Positions 1-7,276 of a stretch of DNA of 19,297 nt are shown here, one piece after another. The DNA comes from Phenylobacterium aquaticum. Lineage in GTDB: Bacteria; Pseudomonadota; Alphaproteobacteria; Caulobacterales; Caulobacteraceae. The notes beneath the pieces are model-generated. The model ran no database searches. It saw only the letters and a list, made by a program, of their open reading frames with translations, and was not told the DNA's origin. The position numbers and the translations under genes are program-made. The first letter of the stretch is position 1, and every line of letters begins with the position of its first letter. The stretch lies in assembly GCF_947378715.1 (NCBI RefSeq), contig NZ_CANCLE010000071.1, positions 1 to 19,297 on the forward strand. Reading direction: 5' to 3'.

Positions 1-721
1 TGCCGGGACCGCCGACCTCGACCACCCGATCCACGCCGCGCCCGCCGGTCAGCGCCCGGACCGCCTTGCCCCACTGGGGTTCGTCCACATAGTTCACGAC
101 GGCGCTGGCCCCCATCTCCATCAGTTGCTTGGCCTTGCGATCGCTGGAGGTGGTGGCGATGACCGTCGCCCCGACCGCGCGGGCCAGCTGCAGGGCGAAG
201 ACGGATACCCCGCCCGATCCTTGGATCAGCACCGAATGACCGGCTCGGATCGGGGTGCGACCGGTCAGCGCCGTCCAGGCGGTCAGACCGGCGCAGGGCA
301 GGGTGGCCGCCTCCTCATAGGTCAGGCCGTCGGGCAGGGGCACGATCGCCTCCTGGCTGACAGCCTTGAGTTCGGTGAGCCAGCCGTCGCCTTCCGCGCC
401 ATAGGAGTCGGCGGCGATGGTCGCGGGCATGTCGCCGCCGAACCAGCGGGGATGGAAGGCGCCCATGACCCGGTCGCCGGGCTTGTAGGCCCTGACCCCG
501 TCGCCGACCGCCACGACCTCGCCGGCCGCGTCGCTGGTCGGGATCAGGCCCGGATGGCAGGGGCGGGGATAGCGGCCGCGGACCATGGCGAGGTCGCGGA
601 AATTCAGCGAGACGGCGTGGACGCGGACCAGCACCTCGCCGCGCTCGGGCACGGGATCGGGTTCGCTTCGCATCCGCAGTTCATCAAGGCTCGCGAAGCT
701 ATCGAATCGATAGGCCTGCAT
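1..721 (-). CDS. Zinc-type/quinone-reductase-like medium-chain dehydrogenase, N-terminal part (truncated by left edge)
   Basis: The minus strand is open from an ATG at 721-719 to the window edge, about 240 residues with no stop. The protein starts MQAYRFDSFASLDELRMRSE. It has the GroES-like front half of MDR oxidoreductases (VHAVSLNFRDLAMVRGRYP, then PTSDAAGEVVAVG and KPGDRVMG). The Rossmann part begins with GSGGVSVFALQLARAVGATV near residue 160 and continues to GRGVDRVVEVGGPG at the edge. GAGGAG sits about 8 bases before the ATG, which supports this start. Family members are NAD(P)H-dependent alcohol dehydrogenases or quinone reductases in the cytoplasm. The SLNFRDL stretch, in place of a Cys/His zinc ligand, points to a zinc-free quinone-oxidoreductase-like member, but the substrate cannot be told. 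The C-terminal third lies outside the window. Confidence 0.88.
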   Translation of the reverse strand, partial: MQAYRFDSFASLDELRMRSEPDPVPERGEVLVRVHAVSLNFRDLAMVRGRYPRPCHPGLIPTSDAAGEVVAVGDGVRAYKPGDRVMGAFHPRWFGGDMPATIAADSYGAEGDGWLTELKAVSQEAIVPLPDGLTYEEAATLPCAGLTAWTALTGRTPIRAGHSVLIQGSGGVSVFALQLARAVGATVIATTSSDRKAKQLMEMGASAVVNYVDEPQWGKAVRALTGGRGVDRVVEVGGPG

Positions 722-833
722 GACGGGGCTCCTCGGTGTGGTGAGGAGTGGTGCGCGCGAGCGGGGCGGCTGTCGACGCCAGGAATTGAGGAGACGGTGG
801 GAGGATCGCTAGGGCGGTGGGGCGTCATTGAGC

Positions 834-1601
834 CTAGGTCGAAATTTCTCCGCTCTCCCGCTTCTCTTGAGCGTTGTGGCCGGCGGTAGCGGACCATCCC
901 TTGTGAATGAAGCCTCGATCGACATTCCCCTCGATCATCCAAATGCTGCAGTTTCCCGGGTTCGGTTGGCGTTCAAACCACTCCCATTCATATCCTAACC
1001 AAGCATAGGCAAAGGCGCGGATGGTTACGCCGTGGGAGACGACAATGAGGTCATGAATATCGTGACGCTCGGCGTCGCGATGAAATGTACCGAAAGTCGC
1101 ATGCACGCGTTCAGCGACGTCACAGCGGCTTTCTCCCATTGGCATCGGCGCCCAGAAGCGCCCCTCGTGCTGCTCGGCCTTCTGATACAAGGCATGTTCT
1201 CTTGGGAACAATTTCGGGAGATCCTGATCCGGTACCCCGTCGAATAGACCAAAGCTCTGTTCGCGAAGTTGGGATTTTTCCTTCACATCCAATACCAAGC
1301 CACCGTCGGAGGTAAGACCGCCGAGCGCCCTAAGGATCGCATCAGATGTTTGCCGAGTTCGCAGGTAGGGAGATCGCCACATGCGAATCTTTGGTGGCGC
1401 AAAATCCGATCTGGAGGCCTGCCCAGTGAGCGCGGTTTCACTGAGGTGGGAGCGAAGTATCTCACCAGCCTCCGCGGCTTGTCGCAGTCCCTCGACAGAG
1501 AGGGGAACGCGGTGATCCGGTAGCAGCGCGTTCACGCTCTTATCGAGGTTCGCTTCGCTTTCGCCATGGCGGATCAGGTAAATGCGGAGATCGCGCGGCA
1601 T
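834..1601 (-). CDS. Histidine phosphatase (phosphoglycerate-mutase-like) family protein
   Basis: This 255-residue protein shows the histidine-phosphatase core. The phospho-accepting His is in LIRHGESEAN (R11, H12), an Arg pocket is in SPYLRTRQT (R81), REQSFG lies near residue 114, and the second catalytic His is in IVVSHG (H190). Such proteins remove phosphate from small metabolites or phosphoproteins through a phospho-histidine intermediate; the substrate here is unknown. The start at 1601 puts MPRDLRIYLIRHG at the N-terminus, where the RHG motif is expected in this family, although the ribosome site is weak. Base composition is unlike its neighbours: eight 60-base lines between 841 and 1320 count to about 55 % GC, against about 68 % in the ETF-QO gene, which suggests later acquisition. 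It lies 112 bases upstream of the dehydrogenase on the same strand. Confidence 0.85.
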   Translation of the reverse strand: MPRDLRIYLIRHGESEANLDKSVNALLPDHRVPLSVEGLRQAAEAGEILRSHLSETALTGQASRSDFAPPKIRMWRSPYLRTRQTSDAILRALGGLTSDGGLVLDVKEKSQLREQSFGLFDGVPDQDLPKLFPREHALYQKAEQHEGRFWAPMPMGESRCDVAERVHATFGTFHRDAERHDIHDLIVVSHGVTIRAFAYAWLGYEWEWFERQPNPGNCSIWMIEGNVDRGFIHKGWSATAGHNAQEKRESGEIST

Positions 1602-1657
1602 CGACTGTCTATGCCATCCCTTGGACGTTTTGCTGTGACCGGCAGCCTTGCTGAGTC

Positions 1658-1684
1658 CGTCTAGCGGAATGGCATCTTAGCCAA
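1658..1684 (-). promoter_or_regulatory. Candidate housekeeping promoter for the histidine phosphatase gene
   Basis: Read on the minus strand, TTGGCT (1684-1679) is followed after 13 bases by GCTAGACG (1665-1658). This resembles the Caulobacter housekeeping pattern of TTGAC-type -35, a 10-14 base spacer and GCTANAWC. It lies 57 bases before the start codon. It was found by eye only. Confidence 0.3.
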
Positions 1685-1748
1685 TGCGGCCCATTGCATT
1701 CCTGCCTATGGCGCACGCCTGATGCGCGGGCAATGGCCTCAGCTTGGC

Positions 1749-1766
1749 TCCCCGCCTGCGCGGGGA
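1749..1766. repeat. Short REP-like palindrome 3' of the uracil-DNA glycosylase gene
   Basis: A 7-bp perfect stem, TCCCCGC/GCGGGGA, encloses the 4-base loop CTGC. It lies 15 bases beyond the stop codon of the minus-strand glycosylase gene. Near-identical CCCCGC...GCGGGG palindromes are common intergenic repeats in high-GC alphaproteobacteria, from general knowledge. There is no T-run on the minus side, so it may be a repeat, a weak terminator or both. The remaining bases of the 1602-1781 gap hold only the candidate promoter and a small GCGCA/TGCGC hairpin (1711-1727). Confidence 0.5.
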
Positions 1767-1781
1767 TGAGCGAATTTTAAA

Positions 1782-2597
1782 TCACCCCTCCGGGCGATGC
1801 GGGCGATCCAGCCGTTCGGTGAGGGTCAGGAGGTCGCTCCAGGCCTTCTTCTTGGCGCCGGGCTGACGGAGCAGGAAGGCGGGGTGGAGGGTCGGCATGG
1901 CCGGGATTTCAAGGGCTTCGTCGGAACTCTTCCACTCGAACCAGCGGCCGCGCAGGGCGAGGATGCCCTCTTCCTTTTTCAGCATGGACTTGGCGGCCGG
2001 GCCGCCGACCAGCAGCAGCATCCTGGGGTTCACCAGCTGGATGGCGCGTTCCAGGAACGGGGCGCAGACGGCCTGTTCGGTGACAGTGGGCGCGCGGTTG
2101 CCGGGCGGCCGCCAGAAGACGGTGTTGGTGATGAACACCCGGCCGGTGAGGCCGGCAGCGGCCAGCATCTTGTCCAGCAGCTGACCGGCGCGGCCGACGA
2201 AGGGCTCTCCGCGCTGGTCCTCCTCGGCGCCTGGACCCTCGCCGATGATCAGCAACGGCGCGTCGGGGGCGCCCCGGGCGAAGACCGCCTGATGGGCGGC
2301 GCCCTCGAACTTCAGCGGGCAGCCATCGAAGGCGGCGATAGCGGCCTTGAGCTGGTCGAGATCCTGGGCGGCGACCGCCAGAGCCTGGGCCACGGCGACG
2401 CTCGCCGAGATGTCCGGGCCGGCGTTGACCACTGGCCGCGCCGCCGCGATCAGCGGCTTCTTCTCCGGCGGCTTGGGCTGGACGAACTTGCCGGCCTCGA
2501 TGCGGTCGATGGGCGCATCCAGCAGCATGGCGTCGACGCCCGCTTCCGCCCAGAAGGCGAGCAGGCTTTCGGCGACGGCTGAGGGATGGGCGTTCAT
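1782..2597 (-). CDS. Uracil-DNA glycosylase, SPO1/family-4-like, with incomplete Fe-S ligand set
   Basis: The 271-residue protein carries family-4/5-type uracil-DNA glycosylase motifs: IIGEGPGAEED (about 117-127), GEPFVGRAGQLLDKML, ITNTVFWRPPGNR (156-168), and LHPAFLLRQ near the C-terminus with the catalytic-loop His. Such enzymes remove uracil from DNA to start base-excision repair. Family-4 enzymes normally bind 4Fe-4S through four Cys. Here C93 and C178 are present, but the partner positions are F90 (in FDGC) and W162 (in FWRPP). The reading frame stays open upstream to 3074, inside the divergent ETF-QO gene. I chose the ATG at 2597 because homology-like sequence starts there (MNAHPSAVAESLLAFWAEAGVDAM) and the upstream part is only the ETF-QO shadow. 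No clear Shine-Dalgarno is seen before this start. Confidence 0.88.
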   Translation of the reverse strand: MNAHPSAVAESLLAFWAEAGVDAMLLDAPIDRIEAGKFVQPKPPEKKPLIAAARPVVNAGPDISASVAVAQALAVAAQDLDQLKAAIAAFDGCPLKFEGAAHQAVFARGAPDAPLLIIGEGPGAEEDQRGEPFVGRAGQLLDKMLAAAGLTGRVFITNTVFWRPPGNRAPTVTEQAVCAPFLERAIQLVNPRMLLLVGGPAAKSMLKKEEGILALRGRWFEWKSSDEALEIPAMPTLHPAFLLRQPGAKKKAWSDLLTLTERLDRPHRPEG

Positions 2598-2637
2598 CTG
2601 GCGGGGGTCCGAAATCGTCCTGCGGCGGAGTTGGCGC

Positions 2638-2666
2638 TTGACCGCACGCGCGCTAGCTAACGATAA
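2638..2666 (+). promoter_or_regulatory. Candidate promoter for ETF-QO
   Basis: TTGACC (2638-2643) is followed by GCTAACGA (2656-2663) after 12 bases, or by CGATAA (2661-2666) after 17 bases. The first reading fits the Caulobacter-type TTGAC/GCTA pattern. It lies in the 142-base divergent gap, 74 bases before the ETF-QO start. Assigned by eye; no start site is known. Confidence 0.4.
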
Positions 2667-2739
2667 GCGGGCCAAGGGATCAACGCCGCTTCGCACACGC
2701 CTGCGGGCGGGGGCGGAAAAATCGGGAGCTTGAGGGGTC

Positions 2740-4413
2740 ATGAGCGAAGCCGTCGAACGCGAAGCCATGGAATACGACGTCGTCATCGTCGGCGCCGGGC
2801 CTGCCGGCCTGTCGGCCGCGATCCGTCTGAAACAACTGGCGGAACAGGCCGGAACCGAGATCTCGGTGGCCGTGCTGGAGAAGGGTTCCGAAGTCGGCGC
2901 CCACATCCTCTCCGGCGCGGTGATCGACCCCAAGGCCCTGAACGAACTCTTCCCGAACTGGAAGCAGGACGGCGCGCCCCTCGAGACGCCGGTGACCAAG
3001 GACCGTTTCCTGATCCTGGGGCCGCAGGGCGAAGTGTCGCTGCCGATGTTCGCCCTGCCGCCGTTCATGCACAACGACGGCTGCTACATCGCCTCGCTGG
3101 GCAATGTCTGTCGCTGGCTGGCGGGCAAGGCCGAGGAACTGGGCGTCGAGATCTATCCGGGCTTCGCCGCTTCCGAGATGGTCTGGAACGACGACGGTTC
3201 GCTGAAGGGCGTCATCGTCGGCGTGGTCGGCATCGGTAAGGACGGCCAACCCACCGCCGACTATCAGCCCGGGATGGAATTGCACGGCAAGTACGTGTTC
3301 ATCGCCGAGGGCGTGCGCGGCTCGCTGGCCAAGCAACTGATCGCCCAGTTTGACCTGTCGGACGGCAAGTCGCCGCAGAAGTTCGGGATTGGCATCAAGG
3401 AACTGTGGCAGGTGCCTCCGGAGAAGCATCAGCCGGGTCTGGCCGAGCACACCACAGGTTGGCCGCTCGACGACAAGACCGGCGGCGGCAGCTTCATGTA
3501 CCACTTCGGCGATAACTACGTGTCGATCGGCTATGTGACGCACCTGAACTACAAGAACCCGTGGCTGTCGCCGTTCGACGAGTTCCAGCGGTTCAAGCAC
3601 CACCCTTCGGTCAGGCCGCACCTCGAAGGCGGACGTCGCATATCGTACGGCGCGCGAGCCATCACCGAGGGCGGCTATCAGTCGATCCCCAAACTGACCT
3701 TCCCGGGCGGCGCGCTCATCGGCTGCTCGGCCGGCTTCGTCAACGTGCCGCGCATCAAGGGCAGCCACAACGCCATGAAGACTGGCATGCTAGCCGCCGA
3801 AGAGGCCTTCAAGGCCCTGGCTGCGGGCCGCGCCAGCGACGAACTGGTCGAGTATCAGGCCGCTTTCGAGAATAGCTGGGTCGCCAAGGAACTGAAGGTG
3901 GTTCGCAACGCCAAGCCGCTGCTGGGCAAGCTGGGCACCTTCTTCGGCGGCGCGGTGGGCATGTTCGACATGTGGGTCACCCACCTGACCGGCGGGTTCT
4001 CATTTTTCGGCACGATGAAGCACGACAAGACCGACGCCGCCTCCACGGGCCTGGCCAAGGACTATAAGCCGATCTCCTATCCGAAGCCGGACGGGGTGAT
4101 CAGCTTCGACAAGCTGTCCTCGGTGTTCCTGTCCTCGACCAATCACGACGAGAACCAGCCGGCTCACCTGACGCTGAAGGATCCCTCGATCCCGATCTCG
4201 GTGAACCTGCCGAAATACGGCGAACCGGCGCGGCTGTTCTGCCCGGCCGGGGTCTATGAAGTGCTCTATGACGAGCAGGGCCAGAACCCGAAGTTCCAGA
4301 TCAATTTCCAGAACTGCGTCCACTGCAAGACCTGCGACATCAAGGATCCGTCGCAGAACATCAACTGGACGACGCCGCAGGGCGGCGACGGGCCCAACTA
4401 TCCGAACATGTGA
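2740..4413 (+). CDS. Electron transfer flavoprotein-ubiquinone oxidoreductase
   Basis: This 557-residue protein is full length for ETF-QO (ETFDH). It passes electrons from reduced ETF, loaded by acyl-CoA and amino-acid dehydrogenases, to ubiquinone at the inner face of the membrane. The N-terminus has the FAD dinucleotide motif VVIVGAGPAGLSAAIRL (about residues 14-30), followed by EKGSEVGAHILSGAVIDP. The C-terminal ferredoxin-like domain supplies 4Fe-4S ligands C501 (LFCPAG), C526, C529 and C532 (NCVHCKTCDIKDP), and ends NWTTPQGGDGPNYPNM as is typical of the family. GAGGGG just upstream supports the start; a second in-frame ATG nine codons on (MEYDVVIVG) is a possible alternative. The gene stands alone and is divergent from the glycosylase gene. 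The etfAB genes are not in this window. Confidence 0.97.
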   Translation: MSEAVEREAMEYDVVIVGAGPAGLSAAIRLKQLAEQAGTEISVAVLEKGSEVGAHILSGAVIDPKALNELFPNWKQDGAPLETPVTKDRFLILGPQGEVSLPMFALPPFMHNDGCYIASLGNVCRWLAGKAEELGVEIYPGFAASEMVWNDDGSLKGVIVGVVGIGKDGQPTADYQPGMELHGKYVFIAEGVRGSLAKQLIAQFDLSDGKSPQKFGIGIKELWQVPPEKHQPGLAEHTTGWPLDDKTGGGSFMYHFGDNYVSIGYVTHLNYKNPWLSPFDEFQRFKHHPSVRPHLEGGRRISYGARAITEGGYQSIPKLTFPGGALIGCSAGFVNVPRIKGSHNAMKTGMLAAEEAFKALAAGRASDELVEYQAAFENSWVAKELKVVRNAKPLLGKLGTFFGGAVGMFDMWVTHLTGGFSFFGTMKHDKTDAASTGLAKDYKPISYPKPDGVISFDKLSSVFLSSTNHDENQPAHLTLKDPSIPISVNLPKYGEPARLFCPAGVYEVLYDEQGQNPKFQINFQNCVHCKTCDIKDPSQNINWTTPQGGDGPNYPNM

Positions 4414-4420
4414 TTTCTGC

Positions 4421-4453
4421 AGGTCCGCGCGTGGGGAATTCTCGCGCGGACCT
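4421..4453 (+). terminator. Perfect 11-bp hairpin after ETF-QO
   Basis: AGGTCCGCGCG (4421-4431) pairs fully with CGCGCGGACCT (4443-4453) across an 11-base loop. It starts 8 bases after the ETF-QO stop. A run of six A, not T, follows on the plus strand, so it is not a standard intrinsic terminator. The position still suggests transcript ending or 3'-end protection. Confidence 0.5.
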
Positions 4454-4539
4454 AGAAAAAACGGAATTCGCCGCCTGTCTTAGCCCTGAGACGGGCGGTC
4501 GCGCTTGCGGCCGGCCCGGAAACCGCAGAGATTCCCCGC

Positions 4540-6315
4540 ATGCGCCGTAACGCCCTTCATTTCGCTGGCCTGCTGGCCCCCGCCCTCCTGCTGAGCGCCT
4601 GCGCCACTGCAGAGCCTCAACTCAATGCGGACCTGATGACCGGGCCCGCCTCGAGCTATGGCCTGTTCCTGGCCGGGCAGGGCGCGCTGAACGACGGGCG
4701 CAGCAGCCAGGCCGCCGCCTATTTCAACCAGGCCGCCGAGGTCGAGGGCGACACCGGCATCATCGCCGAGCGGGCCTTCACCGCTGCGGTGCTGGCCGGC
4801 GACATCACCCGCGCCGCTCAGATGGCCCCGAACGGCCCCGACGCCTCCGACAATGGCAAGCGCCTGGGCCACCTGGTGGTCGCGGTCGAGGCGATGGCGG
4901 AAGGCAAGCCCAAGCTCGCCCTGCCGCTGCTGAAGACCGAGGATCTTGGCTTCGTTCACCGCTCGGCCGGCGCCTTGCTGGCGCCCTGGGCCGCGGCCAT
5001 GGCCGGCGACACCGACGGCTCCCTGGTCCGCCCGCAGGTGCGCGGCGACAAGGTGGTCGATTATTTCGGCCTGCTGGGCCAGGCCTACCTCTATGAGCGC
5101 GCGCGCCGCTATGACGAGGCGGAGACCGACTTCAAGGAGCTGACCAAGGGTGACGCTCCCGGCGACATGATGCTGTTGGCCTATGGCGGCTTCCTGGAGC
5201 GTCGGGGCCGGCGCGTGGACGCCCAGGCGATCTACAACAAGGGCCTGACCGAGGAGCCGCAGAACTCCGTGCTGCTGGCCGCCCGCGACCGGGCCGCCGC
5301 CGGCAAGGGCGCCCCGCCTGCGCCCAGCCTGAAGCAAGGGGCGGCCGCGGCGCTGATCGCGCCAGGCGCCGGCATGATGGCCGTCAAACAGACCCAGTAC
5401 GCGCTCACCTATCTGCGCCTGGCGCTGCGCCTGGATCCCCAGCGCAACGAGGCCTGGCTGATGGTCGGCGACATGATGGAGGCGGCCGGCGACACCGAGG
5501 CCGCCCGCGCCGCCTATTCGACCCCCAAGCCCGGCTCGCCGGAATACAGCGCCGCCCAGGCCAAGCTGGCCTGGAGCTTCCAGAACGCTGGAGATGGTCC
5601 GGCGGCCCTGAAGCTGGCCCGCGACGCGGCGGCGGCCGGCGGCGGCCAGGAGGCCCAGGTCACCCTGGCCGACCTGTTGCGCGCCAACGAGAAGTTCGCC
5701 GAGTCCGCCGATGTGCTGTCGGGCGTCATCGGCGCCAATCCCGACTGGCGACTGCTCTATGCCCGGGGCGTGGCCTATGACCGGGCCGGGCGCTGGGCCG
5801 ACGGCGAGCGCGACCTGCAGGCGGCCCTGAAGCAACAGCCGGACGACAGCGAGCTCTTGAACTATCTGGGCTATTCCTGGATCGACCGGGGCGAACACCT
5901 GTCCGAGGCCCTGGGCATGGTCCAGAAGGCGGTGGGCCAGAACCCGCACTCGGGCGCCATGATCGACAGCCTGGGCTGGGCCTATTATCGGCTCGGCGAC
6001 TACAAGAAGTCGGTCGAGACCCTGGAGAGCGCCGTCGAGTACGAGGCGGGCGATCCCGACATCAACAATCACCTGGGCGACGCCTATTGGCGGGTAGGGC
6101 GCCGCGACGAGGCGCTGTTCCAGTGGCGTCGGGTGCTGACCCTGGCGCCCGAAGCCAAGCTCAAGGCCGAGGTCGAGGGCAAGATCGCCACCGGCCTGGG
6201 CCCGGCCGCGCCGGTGGGGGCAGCCAAGATGGCCGGTCCGGTCGACGCCCTGGCGGCGACCAAGATCCCCGGCCCGGTCGACGCCCTGGCGGCGACCAAG
6301 ATCCCCGGGCAGTGA
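4540..6315 (+). CDS. Tetratricopeptide-repeat lipoprotein
   Basis: This 591-residue protein begins with a lipoprotein signal, MRRNALHFAGLLAPALLLSAC, whose lipobox LSAC places the lipidated Cys at 21, so the product should be membrane anchored on the outer side of the inner membrane. The rest is alpha-helical and Ala-rich with degenerate TPR units. The clearest are WRLLYARGVAYDRAGRWADG, LLNYLGYSWIDRGEHLSEAL, IDSLGWAYYRLGDYKKSVET and INNHLGDAYWRVGRRDEALF in the last third. TPRs are protein-docking surfaces; no enzymatic domain is visible. The C-terminus ends in a tandem 12-residue repeat (VDALAATKIPGP). The stop lies 6 bases before ispE, so the two genes are probably cotranscribed. The ribosome site is weak, but the signal peptide fixes the start. 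The exact role (envelope assembly or secretion scaffold) is unknown. Confidence 0.88.
   Translation: MRRNALHFAGLLAPALLLSACATAEPQLNADLMTGPASSYGLFLAGQGALNDGRSSQAAAYFNQAAEVEGDTGIIAERAFTAAVLAGDITRAAQMAPNGPDASDNGKRLGHLVVAVEAMAEGKPKLALPLLKTEDLGFVHRSAGALLAPWAAAMAGDTDGSLVRPQVRGDKVVDYFGLLGQAYLYERARRYDEAETDFKELTKGDAPGDMMLLAYGGFLERRGRRVDAQAIYNKGLTEEPQNSVLLAARDRAAAGKGAPPAPSLKQGAAAALIAPGAGMMAVKQTQYALTYLRLALRLDPQRNEAWLMVGDMMEAAGDTEAARAAYSTPKPGSPEYSAAQAKLAWSFQNAGDGPAALKLARDAAAAGGGQEAQVTLADLLRANEKFAESADVLSGVIGANPDWRLLYARGVAYDRAGRWADGERDLQAALKQQPDDSELLNYLGYSWIDRGEHLSEALGMVQKAVGQNPHSGAMIDSLGWAYYRLGDYKKSVETLESAVEYEAGDPDINNHLGDAYWRVGRRDEALFQWRRVLTLAPEAKLKAEVEGKIATGLGPAAPVGAAKMAGPVDALAATKIPGPVDALAATKIPGQ
6241..6308 (+). 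repeat. Tandem 36-bp repeat encoding VDALAATKIPGP at the TPR protein C-terminus
   Basis: A 36-bp unit (6241-6276) is repeated exactly for 32 bases (6277-6308). It is preceded by a decayed half unit encoding AAKMAGP. The unit is a multiple of three, so copy-number change keeps the frame. Confidence 0.9.
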
Positions 6316-6321
6316 CCGGCC

Positions 6322-7203
6322 ATGGCCGCCGAAACCCTCGCGCCGGCCAAGATCAATCTCTTCCTGCACGTCGGCGCGCCCGCGTCTGACGGCTATCACC
6401 CGCTGTGCAGCCTGATGGTCTTCGCCGACCTGGGCGACCGGGTGGCGGTGACCGACGCCGAGGGGGCAGGCTTCGCCCTGCGCGGGCCCTATGCGGCGGC
6501 CCTGGCCGGGGAGGGGGACAATCTGGTGCTGCGCGCCGCCCGCGTCCTGCTGGCCCGGGCCGGCGGCCTGCACGTCCTGCCGGGGCTGATGCTCGACAAA
6601 CGGCTGCCGGTGGCGGCGGGACTGGGCGGTGGATCCAGTGACGCCGGGGCCGTGCTGCGGCTGCTGCGCGAGGCTTGGGCGCTCCAGATGCCCGACGCCG
6701 AGCTGGAGGCCGTGGCGGCCTCCCTGGGGGCGGATGGCGCGGCTTGCCTGTGGGGACAACCTGTCCTGGCCGAGGGCCGGGGAGAGCGGTTGTCGCCGTC
6801 GCCCGGCCTGCCCGGTATCGACGCGGTGCTGGTCAATCCTGGCGTGGCGGTGTCGACCCCAGCCGTCTATGGCGCGCTCGACGCCTCAGGCCTGTTCTCC
6901 AATGTCACGGCGCCCGCCATGCCCGACGCCTTCGAGAGCGTCGAGGAGCTGGCCGGCTGGCTGCGCACCACCCGCAATGACCTGGAGCCGCCGGCCCTGG
7001 CCCTGGCTCCGGAGATCGGCGATGTGCTGGCGACCTTGGCCGATGAGCCGGAGACCCTGATCGCGCGAATGTCAGGATCGGGCGCCACCTGCTTCGCCCT
7101 CTGCGCCGGCGACTACGAGGCCGAGACCCTGGCCGAACGTATTGAGGCCATGCGGCCTGACTGGTGGGTCGAGCGCTGCCGGCTGGGCGGGCCCTGGGGG
7201 TAG
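6322..7203 (+). CDS. ispE: 4-diphosphocytidyl-2-C-methyl-D-erythritol kinase
   Basis: This 293-residue GHMP-superfamily kinase phosphorylates CDP-methylerythritol in the non-mevalonate (MEP) isoprenoid pathway in the cytosol. The N-terminal LAPAKINLFLHV carries the conserved Lys (K10). The ATP-binding glycine-rich loop LPVAAGLGGGSSDA spans about residues 95-108. SLGADGAACLWG holds the candidate catalytic Asp (D138). The C-terminal MSGSGATCFALC is the third GHMP motif. The length is normal for the family. The start lies 6 bases after the TPR lipoprotein stop, consistent with one transcript. This pairing with a TPR gene is, to my knowledge, frequent in Caulobacter-like genomes, but I could not check it. 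A 10-bp hairpin follows the stop. Confidence 0.96.
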   Translation: MAAETLAPAKINLFLHVGAPASDGYHPLCSLMVFADLGDRVAVTDAEGAGFALRGPYAAALAGEGDNLVLRAARVLLARAGGLHVLPGLMLDKRLPVAAGLGGGSSDAGAVLRLLREAWALQMPDAELEAVAASLGADGAACLWGQPVLAEGRGERLSPSPGLPGIDAVLVNPGVAVSTPAVYGALDASGLFSNVTAPAMPDAFESVEELAGWLRTTRNDLEPPALALAPEIGDVLATLADEPETLIARMSGSGATCFALCAGDYEAETLAERIEAMRPDWWVERCRLGGPWG

Positions 7204-7206
7204 GCG

Positions 7207-7230
7207 CCCAAGGCTGACGACAGCCTTGGG
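7207..7230 (+). terminator. Hairpin terminator candidate after ispE
   Basis: CCCAAGGCTG (7207-7216) and CAGCCTTGGG (7221-7230) form a perfect 10-bp stem with the tetraloop ACGA, three bases after the ispE stop. No T-run follows, so termination may be partial or need Rho. Confidence 0.6.
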
Positions 7231-7276
7231 TAGAGCGGCTAGAGTCCCCCTCCATGGTTCGACAAAGGCAGGTGAG

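Noticed and set aside
2598..3074. An upstream extension of the uracil-DNA glycosylase frame.
   Set aside because: It overlaps the well-supported divergent ETF-QO gene and adds no glycosylase-like sequence; it is read as antisense.
4480..6759. A long minus-strand open frame opposite the TPR lipoprotein and ispE.
   Set aside because: It is low-complexity and shares no motif with known proteins, while the plus-strand genes show clear signals and motifs.
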